Assembly (NCBI GenBank): GCA_022496185.1
Contig: WTXG01000001.1
Location: 1,116,001-1,180,000 of the forward strand
Origin: Multifurca ochricompacta
Taxonomy: Eukaryota; Basidiomycota; Agaricomycetes; Russulales; Russulaceae
DNA: 64,000 bases
Direction: 5' to 3'
How positions within the stretch are numbered: the stretch's first letter is position 1; the number at the start of each line of letters is the position of its first letter. A program made the position numbers and the translations under genes. Of the stretch, positions 45,687-57,186 are shown piece after piece. Below the pieces are notes generated by a model. It ran no database searches. It was not told where the DNA came from and was given only the letters and a program-made list of their open reading frames with translations.

Positions 45687-45818
45687 TTTGTTACCCAATA
45701 ACTCCCTTGAAATGTGGGGGACTTCAGTCGTGTGCACGCCACGTCAGCGCATCTTTGTTAAGAAGTGGAACGATTACAAGCGACTGGCACTCAGCGACCG
45801 TTGCTGTCATCCAACCTC

Positions 45819-46921
45819 ATGCCTCTCCTGCGATCCGCACTCTGGCTTCGGGACAAAGCCATCGACCGTACCCGGCGCGCCTTCCTCGCCGTGCTCAGAG
45901 CGGGCCCGATACCACAGCACGTTGCTTTCGTCATGGATGGGAACAGGCGGTATGCTCGTATCAAAGGTATGAAAGTGTTGCAAGGTCACGTCGATGGTTT
46001 CGTTGCGCTGAGAAGGGTACGTCCCCCATCCCTCATGGACACGTACCCTGAGGAGAATCTCAGTCATCCATTAAAACAGGTTTTGGAGATATGTTCTACC
46101 CTCGACATCAAATACGTCTCAGTGTACGCCTTTGCCATTGACAACTTCAAGCGCCCCAAGGAGGAGGTAGACGGGCTCATGCGATTAGCCGAAAAAGCGC
46201 TTCTGGAACTCTGCACGCACGGGTACGTGGTCTTATATGTGTGTGTGCTTTCCTGCTAGAAGAGTATTGAAAATTTTAATGACGAAGAGGCGTGCTCGCC
46301 GAGCACGGAGTACGGCTAAACACGGTTGGCAAAATCACACTCTTCCCGCCCGAAGTACAAGTCGCTCTAGCCAAAGCAACAGAACTGACCAAGGATAACC
46401 ATAGGTATGCTCTTGTCTGTGAACGTCATCCTAACAGCTGTATCACAACGTTTCCATAGAGCGGTGCTCAATTTGTGCATGCCATATTCTTCGCGGGACG
46501 AGATGACCACGGCTGTAGAAGAAACGATTCATGATGCCTTGCTTCGAGGGAAGAATGAGTGAGTTTTCGTTTTCACGCGCGTGGAATATTACGTTCATTC
46601 AAGGACAACTGGCACCTGATTACTCATAGACCAATCACGGAGCAAGACATTGAAGACCACCTGTTGACTGCGAAAGTCAATAGCCCTCCTTTAGACATTC
46701 TAATAAGGACCAGCGGTGTCAACCGCCTGAGCGACTTCTTACTTTGGCAGGTGAAGCCTTTAGTTGATGGACCTCTCTGGCGCTGGCGTTCGCTCACTCT
46801 TATCTGTCAGTGCGCTGAAAATACACAGGTTCATTTTATCGACACTTTTTGGCCGGACATAGGCCTCTTAGATCTTCTCCCCATCATTTTAGACTACCAG
46901 CGCAAAATTTGGTCTTACTAG
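45819..46921 (+). CDS. RER2: Dehydrodolichyl diphosphate synthase (cis-prenyltransferase)
   Basis: This enzyme extends farnesyl diphosphate with isopentenyl units in cis to make dolichol precursors for protein glycosylation at the ER. Conserved regions: [14 protein letters not shown] (region I, with catalytic Asp and the RR pair), [19 protein letters not shown] (II-III), [12 protein letters not shown] (IV), [19 protein letters not shown] and FIDTFWPDI (V). Introns: 46017-46079, 46223-46287, 46405-46459, 46559-46629 and 46751-46810. The start [20 protein letters not shown] is the first good ATG before the conserved region. The protein of about 265 residues looks complete. A decayed partial copy lies about 900 bp upstream. 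Confidence 0.92.
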
Positions 46922-47307
46922 ATGTTTTGTATAATTTGTAATGGAACCGAGGTCGTTTCTGAAACAAATCTGCACACGCGCGCGATGTATTATTACGTCA
47001 CACGGGGGAAGTGGGGGGGGGGAGAGACAAGTGTATGGATGCAATACAGCAGATGGGATAAGTCCATGGAAAGATGAGATGTGGGATTGAATTTATATTT
47101 ATGTGATAATGTGATGTGATATTTGCATAATTGCATACGTACGTGTTGTGTTGTTCATGTCCTGAAAGTCCGTAATAATAGAGAAGCGTAAAAACGCGGC
47201 GTTGGGTGCCATAACTATATACATATCGGTGCGGTGTAAAAAAGATCGTTGGCAGGCTTGATGGTCCGTATACCACAAGTAATAGTAATACAGCGTGGCG
47301 TGGTGGA
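46922..47307. other. Intergenic, convergent gene ends
   Basis: This spacer of about 385 bp between convergent genes contains a G-run at 47013-47022 and GTGATATG-like repeats near 47100-47125. I see no gene. Confidence 0.5.
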
Positions 47308-50120
47308 TCAGTTGGGGGGTTCGCGGGGATGGCCTGCCGTACGGCGGTTCGATCGATGTTCTTGGCCTTTAGAATCCGGGAATGGCACCCCGGAATCGCG
47401 ACGTATCGGAGTTACAGATAAGTGACCTTGTTCTGCCTGGTACTGCTGCCAGTCTTCCACTTTGAGCATGGACAATCTGGCTGGTGATGGCCGACCTGTC
47501 GAGTTAGAGATCACACCAAGTTTGTCCGCGCTTTTCGACCGCGAGTGACGTGTGGGGGGCGGGCCGCGGGGAGTGGAAGGCTGTCTATTCGGTTTATCCT
47601 TCTCCTGTGTAGTGTCTTCTGAGTGACGGCGACGTGCCTCCGTTGCTTGAGCGGCAGCCCTTTCTGCCTGGCGCTTTGTGACAGCCTGACGCTCAGCCGC
47701 TTTGGAGCGCTCCCATCGAGCCTTGGCGACATCGAGTTCGGCCTGCTCCTTTTCCGCGTTTGTGAGTGGAGCCTGTAACTCTCGTAGCTTCTCGCGGTGT
47801 CGCTCGGTCAGCTCTTCATATGCTACAGTTCGTGGTTGTTGTGCTGGCGGCGGTGTCACCTTCCTTGGTGGCAGGATGGTTGGAGGCATGTACGAGCCGC
47901 TGAGAGGAGAGGAAGCAACACGCCGGTGTTGAACTTTCTGGGGAGCGGACGCTGAGCCATGGTTAGTCGTTGATACAGGACGGTTGAGCTTGTCCCCTTC
48001 AGCGGCATCGGCCTCTAACAAATTCTCTCGCATCTGACGACGCAGAAGGGCATCCTGAACAGCCGCGGGGACAGGAGGACGGGGTGTCGAAACGACAGCA
48101 GGTACGGGGGTGGTAGCAATAGGGGCGGACACCCCAGAAGGGGGCTGCAGGAGTTTCCGGTCACGAAGATATGAATCCCAGTCATCGCTACGCAGAGGCG
48201 CACTAGTCGGCCGCCCAATGGAGTGGCCGATATGAGCGTCGAAAGTGGGGATGTCCATGGACTGATTTCTTGCTCGTGGGTCAGGCTGTCGGGGGGGTCG
48301 TTGATAGGATGGGACAAGGGTGGTGCCATTGAGATCGTAACTGAGGGTTCTGGCGCGGGAAACTGAAGACGGGTGCCCTGAAGTAGCGACAGACGGCTGA
48401 CGAGAGCTAGACCCAGAAGACGGTTGGGGTGTTTCCGCTTTGAGGACTTCAATGGAACGGCGTATGGTCTGGATCTCTTGCAACAGGCTCTCTCTAGCTT
48501 TGAGATCCACAACTTTAGCACCAGAAAAATCGCTTGTCCCTATGTCTCCGGAGACAAATGCACGAGGAACATCATCCTTGATATCACTGCCAAGGTCGAG
48601 CACTGGAAGGACACCTGCACCCTGGGGATTCTTCATGGCAGCGCGTTTGAGCTCCTCTTCGGGGGTGCCAGCAGCAAGGAACTCTGACAGACCAGAGGAA
48701 CGCCGTGGGCGTGTGCCAAGATTGGAATCATCAGGTTTATCGCCACCCCTAAGAAGTGTAGTCCCAGAAAATTCGCTGTACCTGCGGTCGTACTTGTCTA
48801 GACCAGGATGCTCTTTCTCCCACTCTGCCTTCTCGAGCTCAAGTTTGGAAAATCTTTCCGCAGCCTCTGCATTATCTTGCCTTTCGCGGCGCTTCTGTTC
48901 GGCTGCTATTTCTTTGAGTTTCCGACGTAAAACATGCAAAATGCGGAGCTGAACGGCGATTCCCATGAGCGCGACAGCACCGATGAGACCTAGTTCGATC
49001 TGCATGGCTTGTGAAACAGGAAATTGTATGTTGTGTTCGATGTACTTGGGAAACAACTTCCGGAAGCCGATGTTCCAAACATAGAACTGGACACAAAAAA
49101 AAAAAAAGGATGAGTATGCTAAGGATGGCAATGACCAGGCAATTATTTAACCTCTTTCAGTCCCGCGGTGGAAAAACAGTCCGCACCCAATACAACTGCA
49201 CTGGCACCGACAAAGGCAGTTGCGATGAGAAGAATCTGGTAATGAATCTTGGGAATGGTACAAAGGACGAAGCCAATGACGGAGCAAACTGGATTACAGA
49301 TCAGATGGGGGAATTAACAACTGAACCAAAAAAAAAAAAAAACGTTACATACAAATAAACATAAGCCATCTAATGCCAATGGGTCGGATGAGTCCCCCAT
49401 CTCGGAAGCATTGAATCCACAAGCCAAATGCTAGGCCACCCCAAGCACCGATGAAATACTTTGTTGTCTTCCAAAAGAAGATGGCGAAGCCCCCGCCGGC
49501 AGCACCGGCAACGAAGGATGATAAGACAAACATTCCTCGTAAGGTGGTACTAGGGGGATTAACTGAACGCAGGATACCAAAATTCGCAATGAGGGCGAAG
49601 CAAATGAGGGAAAGTGTGTAAAAGCCTATGAGGAAGAAAGACGTCCTGGGATGGGGGCTATGAGCAGAGAAAATGTGCTATAAGAATGCACCGACCATCT
49701 ATTCTTATGTCCAAGGAAAGCGCTGGGAAGACCAGTTAGAATAAGAACTGAGCCGAGAACTCCAAAGGCGGGATCAATCTTGGTCGCAAGGATGGTGGGG
49801 GAAGAGGTGGAAGATGCGGATGCAGATGCATTGATACTTGAGGTCGGGGTAGGAGCGATCGTAAGGGTAACATTAACGACAGTGGGCAAGACAGCGACTA
49901 AGGAGAGGGTCTGGGTACCGGATCTTGCGGCGGAGGTAGTTGTGAAGGAGGAGGTCTCCTCGATTACCGTTACGTTGGCTAAGATAGTAGAGGTAGAAGG
50001 GGGTGAAGGGTTGGACTGAGCGGAGACAGAGAGTATGAGAGAGGCCAAGACGAGAAGGGGAAGGAGAAGCCTGAGGTAACCGAGATTGAGCCAGAGCCAG
50101 AATAGACGGGGAAAGGACAT
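47308..50120 (-). CDS. Multi-span membrane protein of TM7S3/TM198 (DUF4203) type with long cytosolic tail
   Basis: The protein starts MSFPRLFWLWLNLGYLRLLL and has a hydrophobic signal peptide ending near SVSAQS, then a Ser/Thr-rich extracellular stretch. Seven probable membrane helices follow: FGVLGSVLILTGLPSAFLG; FLIGFYTLSLICFALIANFG; MFVLSSFVAGAAGGGFAIFF; FIGAWGGLAFGLW; WLMFIFCSVIGFVL; YQILLIATAFVGASAVVL; and ELGLIGAVALMGIAVQL. The remaining roughly 560 residues are charged, coiled-coil-prone and Ser/Pro-rich (LKEIAAEQKRRERQDNAEAA; DVAKARWERSKAAERQA), presumably cytosolic. Introns: 49695-49646, 49352-49289 and 49150-49087. The family is known as TM7S3/TM198-like; its biochemical role in fungi is not established. 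Confidence 0.82.
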
Positions 50121-50510
50121 GATGATGATGGATAGAGGAAGAAGAGAGAAGGCCACGGAGGGGGGAGAAGCGAATTAGTGCAAGTGAAAGTGAAAGTGCA
50201 AGTGGATGTACAGCAAGGTCAAAGTCAAAGTTAAATTTTCAACTTGACCTAACACTACAACATTATTACCCATTCATTCATTCATTCATTCATTCATTCA
50301 TTAACTGCCCTTTGCCTGCCTGATCATAATGTCCGCGGTCTGCAAGAAACGGACGGTGAGGTTTGCCCGCGGTGTGGCGGGCGGGATAAAGTAAAGTGTA
50401 AGTGACGTTGGCGTCGCTAAGATTCTCACTGTCTCCAACCCCCCCAAAGTCAAGCTTATCGTAATCGTAATCGTAAGCGAGCGCAATCACATTTATTCTC
50501 ATTCTCATTC
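50121..50510. other. Intergenic with CATT microsatellite
   Basis: 50271-50302 is eight copies of CATT, and short CTCATT repeats at 50494-50517 overlap the end of the next gene. Most of the region is the promoter side of the membrane-protein gene (GTGAAA/GCAAGT repeats at 50175-50205) and the helicase 3' UTR. I see no gene. Confidence 0.6.
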
Positions 50511-52243
50511 TCATTCTCCTTGGAATAATAAACTTATGACTTTACCACCTCCCCTAAATCTTCCCACTCGTCCAGCCAAGTGAACGTACGTATTTGTATT
50601 CACTTTTACATCCCCAACACCCCAAACGAACACGTGTGAAAGATCAGGTAAATCGAGGCCCCGCGTGGTCGCCGTTGTAGATATCAGTAGTCTTGGGTTA
50701 TCTTCTTCTTTGATGCCATGTGCCTCTCCCCCTCCCCCTGCCCCTGCCCCTCTCCTATCCGTGGTCGTGCTCAACAACAGGTCCAGGCCGAATGCGTTCA
50801 CACCGAGCATTCGGAGGTCATATATCGCCCGCTGTACAGGTGCACATGCTGGCAGGACAAGTAAGGCCATCTTTGGGACCTCAGTTGCAAATATGGATGC
50901 TACCCCCTCCATCACAATAGGGTTAAAGGGGGACGGCGTCATCGAATACCCTTGCAAAACCCAAAGACCACATGTCAGCCTTAATGACTTGACACAGTGC
51001 ACTGGTCAACTCACTTTCCCCAAACTCGCTTGATATTTCTGGCAACTCTCCAACTCCCAACTCCGAGTCCGTCCACGTCTCCATCATTCGGCCGCCATGT
51101 GCGTCCTCCTCATCTGATTGTGATTGTCTCTTTGGCTCTATCACCCCATGAACGTCTTTTACACTACCGTCCTCCGAAAAGACAAGGGCATAATGTTGTA
51201 CTGCTTCACCAGGAACAGCACAAGCCCCATCCGTTTCTGTTGCGCGACTCTTTCCTGCGCTCGCTTCACTCCAAACTTTGACGATAGCCCCAGAACCCTT
51301 TCTAAACCAGCCGTTTTGATAAAATTGTTGTCGAAGGCCCTTCTGAAGGGTGGCACTACAGGCGACAAGCTGCGGTGATCCGTTGGCAATAGCAGATTTA
51401 ACAGGCCCGACGCGGTGAGTGTAGATTCGGTCGAGCAGGAGCTTCCCCGCGCTAGGGTGTCGTCTCATTTTGGCTGCAAGCTGTTGCTTCCTAGCCTTGT
51501 AAGCGTCCGCGGGGATAAAGTCAATAATGGAATCGACTTCGTCGATGACGATAGTCCTGAAATTTGTGATGTTTATGGCATGCTCATCCTCCTGAAAAAC
51601 GTCTAAAATGGCCTGCGGCGTCCCAATGAGAATGTTCGAAGGGTTTTCACGGAGCCGAGATATATGAACAGATGGTTCATCTGAGCCACGGACGATAACC
51701 TGCGCCACTGGTGTCGAATAGCGTAAGCCATCAGGCGTCGCTGCAATTCGCTCTATCCAGTGCATGTATTGATAGGCAAGGTCTCGATGGGGCACGAGGA
51801 GCAGTGACGCAGGAGAGGAACGCCTGCGTTGTGGGAGTGGGGTCCAGTACTTGCTGAGCAGGGCCAGGATTAACCCAAAGGATCTGTCGTGAGGGGAGTT
51901 TGAGAGGGTTATGAGCTACGCGAATTATGATTTTTACGCACTTTCCGCTACCTGGATGCCCTTTGAGTATGAGATCCTTTCCTTGAACAATGGCAGGGAT
52001 AAACGTAGACTGCGCATCGGTAGGTCGTGTAATATTTGGAAATGCAGATTTGAGGCCAACGCTAACCACCTTCGAGAGGCCTAGGCCTGCAAAAGGAAGA
52101 GATGAGCTTAGTTGACCAGAATGTTGGCCCGCATTCGCATGCTTAAGCTGGTTTGGGAAATGAACGTTTCTTTGTTGGAGAGCTCTGAGGTAGTTGGAGG
52201 TGAACCCAAGTCCGTGGCCATGGCAAAGAGTTCGAAAGCCCAT
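50511..52243 (-). CDS. DEAD-box-like RNA helicase, probably mitochondrial
   Basis: This is an ATP-dependent RNA helicase resembling Mrh4-type mitochondrial enzymes. Exons: 52243-51942, 51883-51015 and 50950-50511. Motif I GHPGSGKS is completed across the first splice. Motif Ia is VPHRDLAYQY, motif II VIDEVDSII (DEVD instead of DEAD), motif III SATL, motif V STTATTRGLDLPDLSHVF and motif VI HLAGRVGRF. The N-terminus (MGFRTLCHGHGLGF) could be a targeting sequence. The region between motifs III and IV carries an acidic insert (QSQSDEEDAHGG). The length of about 535 residues is normal. The start codon lies only 79 bp from the divergent oxidoreductase gene. Confidence 0.85.
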
Positions 52244-52322
52244 GTGGTCAACGCAGCCCACGGCTGGTGGTCACCTTAGCTTAGAATGCTGCTTGGCTTC
52301 AGCGTCGGACGCACGCTTAACT
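52244..52322. promoter_or_regulatory. 79-bp divergent promoter, helicase and oxidoreductase
   Basis: Only 79 bp separate two divergent start codons, the shortest such spacer in the window. CCACGGCTGGTGG at 52257-52269 is a near palindrome. Leaders of both genes must be very short or overlap. Confidence 0.45.
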
Positions 52323-53685
52323 ATGGCTACTGCCGTTAATAACAATGTTGTCATTATCGGTGCAGGTACTGTGATACAGACAATCACTATGTTATATTGT
52401 TGAATAACACTCGTTCAAGGTATAATCGGTGTGGCCACGGCCCACTATCTGTCTCGTCTCTCACCCCGCTCGACTATTCATCTTCTTGACTCTTCACCTT
52501 CGCTTTTCTCATCAGCTTCGGGTAAAGCAGCGGGTTTTCTCGCTCGCGACTGGTTTCTTCCTGCTACCACATCTCTAGGAGCTTTGTCCTTTGACTTGCA
52601 CAGGCAGCTCGCTGAAGAGCATAATGGTCTGCGGCGGTGGGGTTACAGTCCCAGCACTGCGTTCTCACTTCCAGAAGCTCAGCTTGCCCATGGTAGTAGG
52701 AGTGGCGAAGACTGGCTTCTTGAAGGGGTCAGTCGCAGCACCTCTGCCCCCACGTACGTCAAAGGTGATGATTTCGACGCGCTGCCTTTGTGGCTTGAAG
52801 CAGGAAGAGAAAATACCCCTCCCCTAGCTAACATCTTATCTTCAGTAGCGACTACAGCGCAAGTGTAAGTTGTCACGCCTAGCCTCGCTGAAAAAGGTGT
52901 AATCCTAGATTGTGATACAGGAATCCATTACACTATGTCAGTTCCTGCTTGACCAATGTCGGTCCCGCAACGTCGAAGTCCATCATCCTGTCTTTGTCAC
53001 CAGCACTGTCGCTTCTTCAGATGGCACCATCACCGGACTCGCTGTTCGCTTCCGGACGATTCTAACCACATCCTTCCTTGCGACACCCTCATACTCACCG
53101 CAGGAGTGTGGACTCCGCGCGTGTTAGAAGCACTTTTTCCAAACGCGACCGTATCGCTTCCTATCACGCACCTCTCCGGCCATTCCGTCGTCCTGCACTC
53201 TCAACATTGGGGCGCAGTAGAAGTAGAACCACAAGCGCCTCCGGGCACAGGTTGCCATGCCATATTTACCACCGACGCCAGCGCCGATTTTCACCTGAAA
53301 TTTTCAGCCGCGCAGGTGGCGACATCTACCTCGCAGGATTGAACACGACGGCTGTCCCTGTACCTGAACTCGCATCAGAGGTACAACCTCAACCCGCCTC
53401 AATCGGTGTGCTACTGCGCGTCGCCCGCAAGCTTCTCGGTGACCATGACTTTGATGTCTTGCAGACTGGGTTCTGTCACCGCCCAGTGTCCAACAGTGGG
53501 GCTCCCCTGCTCACAAGACTGACACCACTCAGGCCGGTGCCAAGTTTAGTGGTGGCCTGTGGGTGAGCGCTGGCCATGGGCCATGGGGCATCTCGTTGAG
53601 CCTTGGTACTGGGCTTGTACTTTCCGAGCTAGTTCTCGGCAAGAGTCCCAGTGCAGACGTATCACGGCTAGGTTTGCACGTTTGA
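52323..53685 (+). CDS. FAD-dependent oxidoreductase (DAO family, Tda3-like), frame broken in several places
   Basis: The N-terminal dinucleotide-binding motif is NVVIIGAGIIGVATAHYL, spliced across the intron 52366-52419. Family words follow: SGKAAGFLARDWF, SFDLHRQLAEEHNGLRRWGY, CDTLILTAGVWTPRVLE, SPEIFSRAGGDIYLAG, GFCHRPVSNSGAPLL and SAGHGPWGISLSLGTG. These words lie in successive frames: the frame moves back one base near 53050, 53285 and 53510, and the splice near 52863-52920 is also ambiguous. Introns do not explain the changes. It is either a pseudogene or, more likely, a gene damaged by base-deletion errors in the sequence, because long conserved blocks survive. The relatives remove or oxidise amino-type substrates; the substrate is unknown. 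Confidence 0.78.
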
Positions 53686-53988
53686 AAGGTCCCTGGCATG
53701 CCAGAGGGACTACAATTAAAGTTCACTATATACGTGACGAATTGACAAGAAAAAAAAACGATGTAATACAATGATTATCGAGTGGAAAGGCAACCCTTAA
53801 CAATGCTTTTCGTACGAATGCCTAACAAGGGTGCGAAGATGATTTCGAGGATGGACGAACAAAGGTAAGACGAAAGCAGCGTTCGCATACCATCGATGGC
53901 TTGTCACAGGCGGAACGACCAAAGCTCACATATCGTGCTCGTCTCCTTGTCCATCGGCGTATATTTGACCGCCCATCCTCGCGAGTTC

Positions 53989-56587
53989 CTATTCTTCGCC
54001 ACTGGCGACGGGCTCATACAAGGCTCGAGTCTCAGCTCGGCCAAATGTACGACTCAGCCAGCCCCGGCTTTGTAAAGTAATGCTCTTCCTTGATGGGCTA
54101 AGTGACTCTCGGCCCCGCCGAGGACTATTGGGTATGAGGGATGTGACCTCTGACTCATTCTCCAGCGCTTCTTCGCGCTCGTCTGAAGACGTTGGGTCAA
54201 CAAGTTCCATTTCTGAGAAAAAGAAAAGTGATTGACCTTCTCCGAAGACTCTGTCCATCTCTTCCAACGGTACGCCCTTAGTTTCTGGATAGACTGGTAA
54301 AAGCGAGATGCCATTAGCACGCCAGACCACGTTTCAGCTGGTCCTGGTTACGCACTGAAGTAAACTGCAACAAAGGATCACCCTTGTTAGTCGAATAATC
54401 ATGTCAGTAAGGAAGCACAACACCTACCGAGTATAAAGCTACAAACGCAGAAGAAACCGTGCATTGGGTACAGCTTCCACGCTATTACCTCTTGTAAGTA
54501 GGGAGTGGCTTCGCCAACCAAAAAGTTGAAAGCCCAGTTCGTCGCAGTAGAGAGTGAGACGCCTTTCGCACGAACGGTGAGAGGAAGGATCTTGAGCATG
54601 TCAGATCTCTCAAGTTAATAATAATGCAACTTCGGACATACCTCTGGAGGATACAGCCATGGAATTGGGCCCCAGCTGAACGGGAGTGCTATTTCAAAAG
54701 ACTTCAGAAAGGACATTGAGCAACATACCTATAACCAAAGAAAGCATTGTAAATGATAACGCACGCCACCACAGCCTTCGGCGTCTGAGGAATATCGATG
54801 TACATGAACCAGCCTGTGGCACCCAGAGCAATTGCCATCTGGGTTTGGCGCCAATTAGATTAAGAAAAAGGTCATGGGGACGGAACATACGACAACGGCT
54901 CCAGACATAAGAATGAAGCGTCGGCCCCAACGGTCCACAAGGTACCACCTATGCAATACTTAGTGAGCAGCTAATCTGCAACGAATTAGCAAGAACCTAC
55001 GTTGGTAGAGTGCTCAACGTGTATATAATGGCATTCACGCCTGCCATCAGTATCGCATCACGCCCGACCCAGCCGGCCGCTAGTAACTGAGTGTTATCAC
55101 TTACAATAGGTGCAATTCAGATTGTCTCGCACCTTCGAAAACTCTTGCTGTCAATGAGACGAGTAGTGAGCTAGGGATCATGGCATGAGAAGACGGCACT
55201 CACGAGCGTAATATGAGATGACTGTAAACGTGATTAGTTACGACATACTTAGGCAACCACACAATCCATACTTACCATTTATCCCGTTCTGCGAACCGTT
55301 ACTCGTAGATTAGAAAGCGCAAGGTATTATAGATAACGCACAAGTTGGGCGAATGCCTGTGAACTCATCGCCAGAAGAATTCGCCGCTGGTATTTTCTCC
55401 ACATCGCTTTATACGTTCGGCCCTCCTCGCTTTCACGCTACAGGAAGTCAGCGAATGAAGCCATCACAGAAGAACAGCATGACCTCAGAGACAACTCGTT
55501 CCTTAATGTCATTGAATTCAGCTTTCGCAAGGAGGTCTTCGGGATCACCTCCGTGTAAGTCTACAATCACCCGCATGCCTTCGTCGTCGCGGTCAACGTC
55601 AATGAGCCAACTACAGTGGGTGAATTTCTATGATGGGTAAGCTAAGCTGAAATGCTCACCGAGGACTCTCCGGGATGACCAATGATCCTGCTGCAAGTAT
55701 CGCTCCAATGACGCACTGAACAAACAATGGAATACGCCATGAAAGGTCTGAGTCGATGAACGAGCAGAAGTAATCCAACCACTGCAAGATGATCAGCCAT
55801 TTGGGTACATGGGTGCTACTGCATCAGGCTAACCACGGAAGACGCGTAACCGAAGATATTCCCTGTGAACTCCATACATGCTAATGCGCCCCGCTGAGAA
55901 AACGCGTCACGAGGAGTAATTTAGGAGAAGCGAAGGTAGCTCACGTGGTTTGGAGGTGATATTTCACTCTGGTAAATTGGCACAATTGTACTACATAGCC
56001 AAATAGTCAGGGCCGGCCGTAATAGAATGAAAGGACAGCTTACGATAAAAGTCCAACACCAAGTCCACTAATTATGCGGCCTATGACCATGACACTGAAT
56101 CCGGTCGTAAAGGTTTGTACGGCTCCTCCGATACTGAAAATCACGGCACCGGCAAACAACGTGCCTCTTCTACCGACAGTGTCACCAACTTGCCCAGCGG
56201 CGATAGATGTTACTGGTGAAATGGATCAAATAACACGCAATGCGAGACAACAAGTGCTTAATACGCACTGAATGCACCGATTTCAAGGACAGCGACCATG
56301 GTGCCAACTTCTAAAGACCCAGGGGAGTTGAAGTACTTGCGAAAATGGGGACCAGTGATGATACCAGACATGACACTGAAGGAGAGTGAGAGATGCAACT
56401 AATCTGAAGTTCCAAGAATGACGCGTTACCCTTGATCATATCCGAACTAAATGACTAAGTATATGCGACATAGAGAGTGGAATAGAGAGCTCACGAGAAA
56501 CACACCGAGACTTGCAAAGGCAGATATAGAGTATAAAAGAGGTCGACCGACCAGACGCGGCCAGGAGCCAGAGGAAGGAGTCGCCAT
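53989..56587 (-). CDS. MFS sugar transporter with many microexons
   Basis: This is a twelve-span hexose/sugar-type major facilitator. Motifs: FGYDQGVMSGI in TM1, GRRGTLFAG after TM2, IPESPRWL at the end of TM6, NGINVISYYAPRVF in TM7, VDRWGRRF, GPIPWLYPPEILPLTVRAKG in TM10 and VYFIYPETKGVPLEEMD after TM12. It is cut into about 15 exons. The following are tiny: 56446-56430 (17 nt), 55288-55276 (13), 55221-55204 (18), 55147-55133 (15) and 54364-54356 (9). The first exon is 56587-56495. The C-terminal tail is long, charged and Ser/Arg-rich (RRGRESLSPSRKSI), presumably cytosolic and regulatory. The substrate cannot be assigned from sequence. A spacer of about 300 bp before it, past the oxidoreductase, holds nothing I recognise. 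Confidence 0.9.
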
Positions 56588-56774
56588 GCTGCATGTAAGC
56601 GGGTGGCGACGAAGGAAAGGTGGTGGTGGTAGGGATAGTGCGCGTAGTGTAGTGTAGTGGGGGTGGGGGTAGTGGTCTTTGGTGTGTTCGGACAGTCACG
56701 GCCCGCTCTAAACGGAATGCTCAAGCTCAAGCTCGAACTCGACGGGCGACGACAACACTCGAGACCACCACTCA
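56588..56774. promoter_or_regulatory. Divergent promoter, sugar transporter and Mim2-like gene
   Basis: These 187 bp contain a G-rich block (GTGGGGGTGGGGG at 56657-56670) and short GCTCAAGCTC repeats near 56720-56738. There is no clear TATA box. Confidence 0.4.
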
Positions 56775-57128
56775 ATGCCAAGATCCGTAGTTTCCATTGA
56801 TTCTTACTTTTCACCTTCTGAATATTCTGATGATGAAGAATACCGTATTGCACAACAGGAATGGGAGGAAAGTTTAGACCAGCTTGCTCAAGTCGTATCC
56901 GTCGTACTTTTACCCTTCTTGGGCAAATGGTTGGGAAGGCGTTGGAGTTACTGGGGTCAGTCCATAGTCCATACTACTCTCTCCTCTCTCTCTGTCTCTC
57001 TCTCTCCGCCACTCTGCAGGCTAATAGCTTCCTTTGCATCACACTTTACCTTCATAGCTTACACACGTTATATCCGCCTCGGCTTGGGCAGGTCTTTCTT
57101 TCTTGGTGAGAGACCGACAACTCCGTGA
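56775..57128 (+). CDS. Mim2-like mitochondrial outer-membrane import factor
   Basis: This small protein of about 83 residues is encoded by exons 56775-56955 and 57058-57128. It has an acidic N-terminal part (SEYSDDEEYRIAQQEWEESL), a single hydrophobic segment (QVVSVVLLPFLGKWLGRRW) and a basic-aromatic end (YTRYIRLGLGRSFFLGE). This matches my memory of fungal Mim2, which with Mim1 inserts alpha-helical proteins into the mitochondrial outer membrane; that assignment is moderate. The intron (102 nt) is long for this genome and contains a CT repeat. Confidence 0.6.
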   Translation: MPRSVVSIDSYFSPSEYSDDEEYRIAQQEWEESLDQLAQVVSVVLLPFLGKWLGRRWSYWGQSIVHTTLSSLSVSLSPPLCRLIASFASHFTFIAYTRYIRLGLGRSFFLGERPTTP

Positions 57129-57186
57129 TCATGATGTTCTTACATCCCCCCTTCTACTCGCGTATGTTTAATTCGTGCAAGTAATG

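Larger units (their letters stand above)
44720..45818. other. Intergenic with decayed gene fragment and microsatellite
   Basis: This 1.1-kb spacer between divergent genes holds a degenerate cis-prenyltransferase fragment (44866-45010), then unassigned sequence, then a TGTA/ATGT microsatellite (45587-45686). The promoter of the intact prenyltransferase must lie in its right end. Confidence 0.6.

Noticed and set aside
45457..45972. Open frame through the TGTA microsatellite
   Set aside because: The Cys/Met/Tyr repeats come from the tetranucleotide repeat, and the rest is an off-frame reading of the prenyltransferase exon.
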